Source: Flavicella sp.
GTDB taxonomy: Bacteria > Bacteroidota > Bacteroidia > Flavobacteriales > Flavobacteriaceae
Assembly: GCF_029238425.1 (NCBI RefSeq)
Contig: NZ_JAQWGB010000101.1
Location: forward strand, 1-64,000
Direction of reading: 5' to 3'
Length of the DNA: 64,000 nucleotides
The notes beneath the pieces were generated by a model. It had not been told where the DNA came from. It searched no databases and worked only from the letters and a program-made list of their open reading frames with translations. The position numbers and the translations under genes are program-made. Positions 19,239 through 27,540 of this stretch are shown one piece after another. The first letter of the stretch is position 1; each line of letters opens with the position of its first letter.

Positions 19239-20015
19239 CTAAAAAGCATAACTAAAATAAACCCCATAAGAATCTGAATCAAATTGAGGCACTAAAGTTA
19301 CCCCCTCAGTTTCAATAAATGGATTGAAATATTTAAAAGGCTCAAAATAATACACCATTTCAGTCACAAAAATTCCTAAGCCGGCTCCAAACAACACATC
19401 AGAAACCCAATGTTTGTTATTTACCACCCTAAAGGCACCTGTAGTTGCTGCAAAAGCATAACCACTATAAGCAAAAACTGGAGAGGAATCTTCAAATTCC
19501 TTACTTAAAACCGCCGCATTGGTAAAGGCAAAACTAGTATGACCTGATGGGAAAGAATGCTCGGAACCTTCTGGCCTTGTTTTAGAAGTAGTTCTTTTTA
19601 AAACATAGGTAATCACAGCCGTAACTCCATTGGCAATAAATAAATTTTTGGATTGATCAAACCAGTGGTTCTTTGCTTCCACACCTAAAATATCGGCTCC
19701 ATACATTTGTAGTATTGGTAGGTACGGTAAATAGTCATCAATATCATTATAATAATCATTCCCAACATGATTTCTTATTTTTTCTTGCCATTGCTTTTCA
19801 AGTGCACTATGGTTTAACAGCAAACCAGCTCCCATCAAACTAACAGGTAAAATTGAGCGTTTTATCAACGAATATTTTTCTTTTTTAGTTTTATCCAATT
19901 TTGGAAAAATAAAAAATTCTTTTTTCTGAGAAGATGCTTTCTGTTGTGAGTAAACCCCGGAAGGAATTAAAAGGCACAACAAACAACAACAAAATAATAT
20001 TCTATTCTTTTTCAT
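19239..20015 (-). CDS. PAP2-superfamily phosphatase
   Basis: KRTTSKTRPEGSEHSFPSGHTSFAFTNA ... NNKHWVSDVLFGAGLG phosphatase motifs; ORF opens at 20063, likely start MKKNRILFCC at 20015. Confidence 0.85.
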   Translation of the reverse strand: MKKNRILFCCCLLCLLIPSGVYSQQKASSQKKEFFIFPKLDKTKKEKYSLIKRSILPVSLMGAGLLLNHSALEKQWQEKIRNHVGNDYYNDIDDYLPYLPILQMYGADILGVEAKNHWFDQSKNLFIANGVTAVITYVLKRTTSKTRPEGSEHSFPSGHTSFAFTNAAVLSKEFEDSSPVFAYSGYAFAATTGAFRVVNNKHWVSDVLFGAGLGIFVTEMVYYFEPFKYFNPFIETEGVTLVPQFDSDSYGVYFSYAF

Positions 20016-20111
20016 AATACCCAAAAGTATCAAATAAAAAGTAGTTTTCATGCAAAAGGTCATTTCTCTATTAGAAAAATGATCTTTGATTATATAATCC
20101 TTGTTATGATT

Positions 20112-20945
20112 TTAGGCTCTTAAAGAATTTAACTCCTTCAGCAATATTTGAATTTCTTTTTCTAACTCTTTTTCTGAAGTTAGATTAGTTTCTAAAGCTA
20201 GTAACCTTTGATATTCTTCAGATACTTTCTGTGTATTTCCCTGCTCTTTTGCAATCAAAGCTTTTACCCAAACAGCAGCTAATTGGTAATCCTTATTTTC
20301 ACTTAGCTCGCCCACCGTTGCCAAAGCCTCTGCTTTTTTATAGTTTCTATTCAATAAAGTTTCAATAGGTGCCACATTTTCCTTTCCATATGTTGCTTCC
20401 AATATTTCTTTCTCCGTTTTTTCTTCAGTATTTGCTTTAGTTCTCTCATCCAAATCTTTCAACATTTCGGTTTGTACAGCAATGGATTTCTGGTTGTTTT
20501 CCATACTATTAGTGTCTCCTATATATGAGGTTAACAAACCTGCAGAAGTTAATTGTCTATCTCCAGACAAAACACCTATTAAAGTCAATAATCCACCTGC
20601 TGCTCTGGTCGTTTCAATCCCTAATCTTTTGGACTGTAATTTTTCTAACTGCAAAGCATAGATATTTTCATCTCCAGTAAATTCGATTTCAATATGTTTG
20701 TATTTTTCTTTACCTAATTTTTTCATTGCTCGTTCATAGGCATCAAAAAAATCCGTACTGATTTTTTTGACATCTTCATAAGCTAATTTTTCTTTGGAAT
20801 TTAATTTGATACTTCTCGATCCAATTGTATAAGAATCATACGAAACTTTTTCAATACTGTTATCCTTTTTTAAAACTTCTATTTGTTGTGGGAAACCGCT
20901 AAAAGAAATCAGTGCCAATACTAGTGTAAAAATTTTAGTTTTCAT
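20112..20945 (-). CDS. Exported protein of unknown function
   Basis: Signal peptide MKTKIFTLVLALISFSGFPQQ; intact ORF. Confidence 0.7.
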   Translation of the reverse strand: MKTKIFTLVLALISFSGFPQQIEVLKKDNSIEKVSYDSYTIGSRSIKLNSKEKLAYEDVKKISTDFFDAYERAMKKLGKEKYKHIEIEFTGDENIYALQLEKLQSKRLGIETTRAAGGLLTLIGVLSGDRQLTSAGLLTSYIGDTNSMENNQKSIAVQTEMLKDLDERTKANTEEKTEKEILEATYGKENVAPIETLLNRNYKKAEALATVGELSENKDYQLAAVWVKALIAKEQGNTQKVSEEYQRLLALETNLTSEKELEKEIQILLKELNSLRA

Positions 20946-20985
20946 TTTAATAGATTTTAAGTTAATTCATCTTTCTATTGATAAT

Positions 20986-21010
20986 AGCGTATGAAGTTCC
21001 TTAAACCCCT
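20986..21010 (-). promoter_or_regulatory. Candidate ECF promoter motif site A (upstream of 20945)
   Basis: Minus strand AGGGGTTTAAGGAACTTCA-TACGCTATT; shared with three other local promoters. Confidence 0.5.
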
Positions 21011-21056
21011 AAAAAAAATTCTAGGATGTGATTTTAAAAAAAAATAAATTTGAATT

Positions 21057-21084
21057 TGGGTTTTCCATCAATCCTTACGCTATT
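21057..21084 (+). promoter_or_regulatory. Candidate ECF promoter motif site B (upstream of 21135)
   Basis: TGGGTTTTCCATCAATCCT-TACGCTATT, same 19-nt offset as sites A and C. Confidence 0.5.
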
Positions 21085-21134
21085 GTAAATGAAGGCACAA
21101 TTTAATGCCTCATTAAAATTAAAAATCTAACATC

Positions 21135-21893
21135 ATGAAAAAATTAATTTACCTAGCATTTATCTTAATCAGTGGTATCTCTTTTGCACAAAACACTGAA
21201 AACTAAGAAGCACAAATAGACGCTTCAAAGCCAACCAACTTTTATTCTTTTATAGACAACACACTTGAAGTTGCAGCCGGAGAGAATCAAAATATTATGG
21301 GATACCGAGGAAAACTGACTTTAGCTCCCTCAGAAGCTCATTTGGTATTGGCAGAAGTTCCTATTTTATACAACGACAAAACAAAAAAAGCTGGTTTTGG
21401 TGATATTAGAGCAAGATATTTTTATCTACCTTATAAAAACTATGATAAATTTGTGGGTGCCTTTGGTCCTTCCGTAGACATATTTGCTCCGACAGCTAGT
21501 TTTGAAGATGGCTTAGGATCTGGAAGATTTATAGTTTCTCCCGGTATCACTGTCGGTTTAATGGCTTCAGAAACCATTCAATTTTTCCCAATTTTATCGT
21601 ATCAATACTCTGGTAAACCTACATACGACAATCCAGCACCTGCCTTGGATACAGCTTTGCATGGAATCTCTTTTCAAGTAATTACACCTATTGTTTTTTC
21701 AGAAAAATTCTTTACACAGATCACTCCAATTTACAAAATGAACGACATCAATAATGAAAAAAATGATCGTTTTGAACAAGAAATATTTGCTGCATATTCT
21801 TTAACTCCAAAATTGCAGGTAACAGGATATTACAACGGAAAATTTGAAGATAAAATCCATACGGTAAGTGCTGGGTTAACAATGTTTTTCTAG
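21135..21893 (+). pseudogene. Outer-membrane/exported protein gene interrupted by in-frame TAA at 21204-21206 just after the signal peptide
   Basis: ATG 21135 encodes MKKLIYLAFILISGISFAQNTEN*EAQIDASKPTNFYSFIDNTLEVAAGENQNIMGYRGK..., the same frame as the listed 21297-21893 ORF. Confidence 0.75.
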
Positions 21894-21912
21894 TCAAAAA
21901 ATTACTTATTCT

Positions 21913-21944
21913 CAAACTCATTTGATATTTTTCAAATGAGTTTG
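21913..21944 (+). terminator. Terminator downstream of the interrupted gene
   Basis: caaactcatttga-tatttt-tcaaatgagtttg perfect 13-bp stem. Confidence 0.6.
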
Positions 21945-22006
21945 TTATTAATAGTATGTACATTTGATGAAGGTCAACAATTATCAATAAGAAACAACTA
22001 ATATTT

Positions 22007-22915
22007 ATGGACATTCAAAAAATTGAAAATAAAACTCTTTGGATTACTGTCATGGCAAATCTTGTATTCGCCATTGCCGGTTGGGTTACCTATCAATATA
22101 CCGGATCTGAAGCAATGTTAATGGATGGAAACTTTTCTTTTGCTTTGGGTTTTGCAACTCTTTTAGCTATTTATATTTCCAAACACAAACACAAAAAAAC
22201 AGCAGTTTTCCCTTATGGTCAATTTGTTTATGAAGCTGCCTTTGTGCTTTCTAAAGGATTATTAATCCTAGGAATCATCGTCATGGCGCTCTCTCAAAAC
22301 ACCCTAAAAATTATCAACTTTTTTCAAGGAGAAAAAATTACACCTATCGTAATGACACCCATTTATTATTATGTAGGATTTGTGTTGGTGATGACCTTTG
22401 CACTGTTATACTACTTTAAAAAGCAAAATCAGAAAACGAACCATAAAAGCAGCCTGTTACTTGTAGAAGCTGAAAGTGCAAAAGTTGATGGTATTCTAAC
22501 TTCAGTTACTGGATTTGCCTTTTTTTTACTCTCATTTATTTCTATTGGATCAAAAATTGATTTTATGATCTTCATAGGAGATTCCATCATCGTAATATTA
22601 ATGTGTTTGATTATGATTCAAAGCCCCTTAAAAATTATCAAAGATGCATTTATTGAATTAAGCGGGGGAACCCTACAAAACAAGGAGGACAAGATACTTA
22701 TTGAAACTACGATTGAAAAAGTTATTTCTAAAGGAATATCTTATGAAACGTATATTTCAAAGGTTGGCTCTGGGTATTTAATTGTTATCTATTTAAATCC
22801 AAACACAGAAACCATTTCACTAACCTCATTTGGTGGCATTCAAGAAAAACTTAAAAACCAACTAATTCCTGTTTTTAAATTTGTGGAGGTTGAAATGGTC
22901 ATCCGACCTAAATAA
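22007..22915 (+). CDS. Cation diffusion facilitator (CDF)-like transporter
   Basis: Multiple TM segments; MLMDGNFSFALGFATLLAIYISKHKHKKTAVFPYGQ, AESAKVDGILTS; C-terminal cytoplasmic domain. Confidence 0.75.
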   Translation: MDIQKIENKTLWITVMANLVFAIAGWVTYQYTGSEAMLMDGNFSFALGFATLLAIYISKHKHKKTAVFPYGQFVYEAAFVLSKGLLILGIIVMALSQNTLKIINFFQGEKITPIVMTPIYYYVGFVLVMTFALLYYFKKQNQKTNHKSSLLLVEAESAKVDGILTSVTGFAFFLLSFISIGSKIDFMIFIGDSIIVILMCLIMIQSPLKIIKDAFIELSGGTLQNKEDKILIETTIEKVISKGISYETYISKVGSGYLIVIYLNPNTETISLTSFGGIQEKLKNQLIPVFKFVEVEMVIRPK

Positions 22916-23633
22916 CGCATCGAATGATGGCTATATCATCCCCTGCAATAAATTTTTTATCGATAAGATCAGCATAACTTTCTTCAAAATAACGTTTGTT
23001 ATTTTTCGTTGATTTTTCATTTAAAAACAATTCTAAAGGATTTATTTTAGAAGTTTTATGCGTCAATTTCAAAAGTCCATCTGTAGCTATTGCAATATCC
23101 TCTACCTTATCAAAACACCAACTTTGGATATCGTTTTCTAACACATTCTCAAAAGAATCGGCCAAATGATAGCCTAAAAAATTAGGCACATTGTTTTGAT
23201 CTATCTCTGTGATTTTTCCATTCACTGAAAAAATCCCATCACCACTCATATGAATCGAAGCTGTTTTATTTTTTGTATCTAAAACCAGTAAATTAAGTGT
23301 TGCCAACACTTCTTCCAACTGAAGAAAAAATAATTTCTTAGCTTTTTTCAAATCTTGAAATAATTGACTTAGAATGTATTCCCCTATTTCATTTGGAGCC
23401 ATGGTCTCTAAATCAAAATCGTCTAAAATTTCTTTCATTTGAGGAAGTACTCGGCAGGTTTTATATATTGATTTTGCATACATCCCAGACACAAAATGAC
23501 TATCCCGTCCAGAAGAACAGCCATCCATAACCGCAAAGACAAGGATGTTTGGATTCAACTGATGTTGAAACAAAAAATCTTCGTTAAAATTAGCATGATA
23601 AATGCTTCGCTTTAAAAGTGATAATATTTCCAT
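22908..23633 (-). CDS. PP2C-like protein phosphatase
   Basis: VFAVMDGCSSGRDSHFVSGMYA, IHMSGDGIFSVNG, IAIATDGLLKL, AGDDIAII. ORF opens at TTG 23639; ATG 23633 preferred. Confidence 0.75.
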   Translation of the reverse strand: MEILSLLKRSIYHANFNEDFLFQHQLNPNILVFAVMDGCSSGRDSHFVSGMYAKSIYKTCRVLPQMKEILDDFDLETMAPNEIGEYILSQLFQDLKKAKKLFFLQLEEVLATLNLLVLDTKNKTASIHMSGDGIFSVNGKITEIDQNNVPNFLGYHLADSFENVLENDIQSWCFDKVEDIAIATDGLLKLTHKTSKINPLELFLNEKSTKNNKRYFEESYADLIDKKFIAGDDIAIIRCVI

Positions 23634-23661
23634 AGACAAAGAGTAAATTGTTGTTATTACT

Positions 23662-23689
23662 AACAGCGTAAATTTTGTGAAAAAACCCT
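23662..23689 (-). promoter_or_regulatory. Candidate ECF promoter motif site C (upstream of the phosphatase)
   Basis: Minus strand AGGGTTTTTTCACAAAATT-TACGCTGTT, 19-nt offset. Confidence 0.5.
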
Positions 23690-23691
23690 AA

Positions 23692-26022
23692 TTAAGAATA
23701 TACATCGTAGGTATTCCACCAGTTTTTAGCATCTTGTCTTGTCCATGGGTATTCTTTATTTTTTTCTTCAAAAAAAGCAATTAGTACATCAATAGATTCA
23801 GGTCGTTTGTTAGGATCAAATCGAATACATTCTCCTAAAAAATTACTCAAATCGGTAGGTATATCTTTTCTTTCTATCAATTGACTTCTAAAATCACCTT
23901 GCAACGTTTGTTCTCCCGACAACATTTTTTGAGAAATCAATTCTAACAAATACTGTCCACTAAACAAATACATTCCCAGTGCACCAATGGAATAAATATC
24001 GACACGTTGATCTGCATTAAAAGGGTCTCTAATACGTTCTGGGGCCATAAACATAGGTGTTCCTCCAATTCTGTTGATTTGAGTTTGTTGTGAAATTGAA
24101 GTATCTACTTCTTTCACCAAACCAAAATCTAACAATTTCACCAAATCAAAAGCACCTCCTTGATCGCATAGCATTACATTCATAGGTTTTATATCTCTAT
24201 GAACCAATCCTTTTTCATGGGCTTCTTTTAATGATAAACACAGATGATACAAAATATAAATTCCTCTTGCCAATGGAATATCAGCATTCATATTCACCAC
24301 TTTATCTAAAGAAATTCCATTTAAGTATTCCATGACATAATAAAAATTATTATCGTCAGTGGTTCCGTAATCGTAAACTTTTATCGTATTCGGATGCGAT
24401 AAAGAAGAGGTGATTTTTACTTCCTTTTCAAATCGCTCTAACATATCTGTATTGACAAATTCTGTTTTTAAAACTTTGATCGCAACAGGTGTTTTCAAAA
24501 ATGTATGTTCGGCTTTAAAAACTTGTCCAAAACCTCCTTCTCCCAATTTCTCTTTAAGCTTATATTGCCCCAACACACTAAAATCATCAACTTTTTTACC
24601 GATTCTAGCGATTCTTACATTTGAATTGAATAACAAAAATGATAATAGTAGTATCACAGTAAAAAATACAATAAATGTATATTTAAAATACATCAACGAA
24701 GCTAAAGCCTCCTCATAATCCTCCTCGGTAATGATTCCAAAATTATATTCAGGCAACCAAACATAAGCTCCAATAACCTCTATTCCTCTGTAATCTCTAT
24801 AAGGTTCCATAATTGCTCCAGTAAAGGTGCTGTCGTTTGCCTTGATACGATTGAGAGCCATTTCAACAATTTCAGTATAAGGTTGCGCTACTTTTTGAAG
24901 TCTGGGAGTTGCGCCTTTCATGACGTTTACTCCTGGGTCTCTTAAATCTATATTATAAATGGTTTCGGCATTGGCATCAAATTCCAACAAATGAGTGTTT
25001 CTTAATTGCTCCGTAAACCTGCTAGAAGACAGCATTTTACCATCTTCATTAAAAGCATAAGTTTCACTTGTTGCACCATGTTTAGAAACTTTTAAAATAT
25101 TTGAAAATCCCTTAATTGCTAAATAAGAACCACACAGTATGGTTTTAACTTCTCCATTTTCATCAAACACAGGGCACAAAAAATTAATCCAAGCTTGTTT
25201 CTCTACTCCCTTGTCATAATTATTTATCAAATCTAAATTATTGATAGGTGGTATAAACACCACCTCACCGGTACGAGCCCTCAAATAATCTTTATATATA
25301 ATCTCTCCCAAATCTGCACCAAACATCTTGGTAACACCTGTAGAATCTACAATGGAAGTACTTAACAAATCTTTAGGGCTGCTATTACTCAACAAGGAAA
25401 TAATTCCATATCCACTGGATTTTTTATTTTTTTTAAGCCACTTTGTTACTTCTACAGCTGTTTTAGAACCTCGAAGTAGTTGATAGCTTTCATCTAAATT
25501 TTCTAAACTATCGATTGATTTAGAAAAACGTACTATGGTTTCTTGCTCGGCAAAACTTTTGATTTTTTCTTTTTCATACTGCAACCAACGTTGAAATATT
25601 TCAGTGGTTGTATTGATAAGTGCTATTTTTTCTTCCTTTTCAGAAGCTAGGATATTATTTCGAATATACCCTCCAGATAAAATCCCTCCACTTAAAAGAA
25701 GAAGTAAAAAAAAGATGACTAAAATTAATCTATTTCTTTTGTTCCCAAATAAGTTTTTGGTCCAACTGCTTACAACCTTAGAACGAAAAACAGAGTCTTT
25801 CCTTCCGATTAATTTTGTTTTGGTAAAAGTCGTCTCGTCGGTGTTATTGTCTTTTTCTACTTCTTCTGCATAGATTTCATTATACAAGGCTAAGGTCTCT
25901 TTTCTTAGTTGTTCATCCGATTCAGATAGCTCATTAATTTTTTTGATCGCTTCTTGAAAGGGTAAATCTAAAACCTTCGCTAATATTTCTGATGATTTTT
26001 CATGTAAGCTTTGATCATTCAT
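23692..26022 (-). CDS. Transmembrane Ser/Thr protein kinase with extracytoplasmic Cache-like sensor domain
   Basis: Two TM segments flank a ~330-aa sensor region; kinase motifs LGEGGFGQVFKAE, AIKVLK, HRDIKPMNVM, DFGLVKE, APERIRDP. Confidence 0.9.
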   Translation of the reverse strand: MNDQSLHEKSSEILAKVLDLPFQEAIKKINELSESDEQLRKETLALYNEIYAEEVEKDNNTDETTFTKTKLIGRKDSVFRSKVVSSWTKNLFGNKRNRLILVIFFLLLLLSGGILSGGYIRNNILASEKEEKIALINTTTEIFQRWLQYEKEKIKSFAEQETIVRFSKSIDSLENLDESYQLLRGSKTAVEVTKWLKKNKKSSGYGIISLLSNSSPKDLLSTSIVDSTGVTKMFGADLGEIIYKDYLRARTGEVVFIPPINNLDLINNYDKGVEKQAWINFLCPVFDENGEVKTILCGSYLAIKGFSNILKVSKHGATSETYAFNEDGKMLSSSRFTEQLRNTHLLEFDANAETIYNIDLRDPGVNVMKGATPRLQKVAQPYTEIVEMALNRIKANDSTFTGAIMEPYRDYRGIEVIGAYVWLPEYNFGIITEEDYEEALASLMYFKYTFIVFFTVILLLSFLLFNSNVRIARIGKKVDDFSVLGQYKLKEKLGEGGFGQVFKAEHTFLKTPVAIKVLKTEFVNTDMLERFEKEVKITSSLSHPNTIKVYDYGTTDDNNFYYVMEYLNGISLDKVVNMNADIPLARGIYILYHLCLSLKEAHEKGLVHRDIKPMNVMLCDQGGAFDLVKLLDFGLVKEVDTSISQQTQINRIGGTPMFMAPERIRDPFNADQRVDIYSIGALGMYLFSGQYLLELISQKMLSGEQTLQGDFRSQLIERKDIPTDLSNFLGECIRFDPNKRPESIDVLIAFFEEKNKEYPWTRQDAKNWWNTYDVYS

Positions 26023-26576
26023 ATATCACTTTGCATAAATTTCTTTAACCAAGCTTTCGCAACTTTCCAGTCGATTTCAATTGTTTTTATTGAAACTCCC
26101 AATTCATCCGCGATCTCTTGCATTTTCATTCCTCCAAAAAATTTCAATTCTACTACTTTCGCTTGTCTTTCATGAACTCGTTCTAAATGCTCTAAAGCCT
26201 CATCGATATCCAAAAGATTGCCTTCCTTTTCTGGAGTATACGCAATTCCTTCCTCTAAATCAATACGCTGCGCCCCGGCACCACGTTTATTCGCATTTTT
26301 TTTACGCGCATGATCTACCAAAATCCTGCGAATTGCCTGCGCACCCACCGCAAAAAAATGAGAACGCCCTTTCCAATCTATATGATCCTGATCTACCAAA
26401 CTCATATAAGCTTCATTCACCAAAAGAGTCGGCTGTAAGGTGTGTCCTTTTTTTTCTCTTGCGTATAACTTTTCTGCAATCAAATGTAAATTGTCATACA
26501 CCAAAGGATATAATTGAGCATCTCTACGTTCTAAAGAACTATCATTTAAAATTTTAGTTACATTCTTTTTGTCCAT
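26019..26576 (-). CDS. ECF-type RNA polymerase sigma factor (kinase-associated type)
   Basis: KKGHTLQPTLLVNEAYMSLVDQ, RRILVDHARKKNANKRG, MKMQEIADELGVSIKTIEIDWKVAKAWL; 4-bp overlap with the kinase ORF. Confidence 0.9.
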   Translation of the reverse strand: MDKKNVTKILNDSSLERRDAQLYPLVYDNLHLIAEKLYAREKKGHTLQPTLLVNEAYMSLVDQDHIDWKGRSHFFAVGAQAIRRILVDHARKKNANKRGAGAQRIDLEEGIAYTPEKEGNLLDIDEALEHLERVHERQAKVVELKFFGGMKMQEIADELGVSIKTIEIDWKVAKAWLKKFMQSDI

Positions 26577-26628
26577 ATGTAAAGTGTATCGTTTATTTTA
26601 GCATATGCAATTTATTAAATAATTTTTT

Positions 26629-27396
26629 ATGACCTATTTATTGATCACATTGTTGATACAAATTTTTGGTTCTGATTCTGACGAGATTTTCATGGTTCCC
26701 GAAGTTATGGAACAAATAAAAAAACATGTTGAGGATGAAGATAGAAAAGACAAAGTGGTGGCATGGATGAAAGAGGGTAAAACGGAAATCAAAGCCAATA
26801 GAAAAACTCATAAAAAGTATTTAAAGTCTTTAAAAAAATCATTGAGCAAAGATCATATTTCTTCTGAAGAAGTGAAGTCTATTATTTTTAACGACTTCAA
26901 CGCTTCCAAAGAAATGCACACAAAATTAATTTCCTTGCGCTTAAAAATTCAAGAGGAGTTGAAACAAAACGAATGGGATAAAATCATATCCCTGGCTTTA
27001 GAACCCACTGAAAAAAGAACTAAAAAGAATAAAAAATCTCTCCAAAAAGAAAAAGAGGCTTTTGAAGATCTTTTGCAAAAAACTAAATTCAAAGTCGATG
27101 AAATCATTACCTCTTCAGAAAAAAAAGAAATTATCAAACAAGCTTTTGGTGTTTTTATGAAAGAGATCAAAGAACAATTTGAATACAATCAAGAATATAC
27201 GTATTCAAAAAATGCTGTGTTGAGGGATAAAAATGCTACCAAAGAAATGCTTGAAAATATAATCAACCAAAAAAACCAAGTCCGCTTAGAGGTTCATGAA
27301 TCTTTTCACTCCTTTTTTAAAATCGCAAAAGAAAACACTACCGATCAAGAATGGGAAGCCATTAGAAACGCTATCAAAAAAATGATATCCCATTAA
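26629..27396 (+). CDS. Lys-rich helical exported protein of unknown function; paralogue of 30689-31453
   Basis: Hydrophobic N-terminus; collinear similarity with the 254-aa product of 30689-31453. Confidence 0.65.
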   Translation: MTYLLITLLIQIFGSDSDEIFMVPEVMEQIKKHVEDEDRKDKVVAWMKEGKTEIKANRKTHKKYLKSLKKSLSKDHISSEEVKSIIFNDFNASKEMHTKLISLRLKIQEELKQNEWDKIISLALEPTEKRTKKNKKSLQKEKEAFEDLLQKTKFKVDEIITSSEKKEIIKQAFGVFMKEIKEQFEYNQEYTYSKNAVLRDKNATKEMLENIINQKNQVRLEVHESFHSFFKIAKENTTDQEWEAIRNAIKKMISH

Positions 27397-27460
27397 TCTT
27401 TCTTCAAATCATAACTGATCCTTAGTATACTTCCAACTGTAAAAATTTCATGATAAATTT

Positions 27461-27491
27461 AAAACCCTCTAAATAATATTTAGGGGGTTTT
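27461..27491 (+). terminator. Terminator downstream of 26629-27396
   Basis: aaaaccctctaaa-taata-tttagggggtttt followed by a T-run. Confidence 0.7.
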
Positions 27492-27508
27492 GTTTTTTTT
27501 ACGCTGTT
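27482..27508 (+). promoter_or_regulatory. Candidate ECF promoter motif site D (upstream of 27541)
   Basis: AGGGGGTTTTGTTTTTTT-TACGCTGTT, 18-nt offset; partly overlaps the terminator arm. Confidence 0.45.
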
Positions 27509-27540
27509 ATAAATGAACAGGAACATTAAAAACTCAACTC

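Noticed and set aside
21748-22014. 88-aa minus ORF across the end of the interrupted gene
   Set aside because: Antisense to a coherent + strand reading frame and spans its terminator; looks spurious.
26577-26628. Motif site upstream of the sigma gene itself (autoregulation)
   Set aside because: The 52-bp divergent region has neither GGGTTT nor TACGCT at suitable spacing on either strand.
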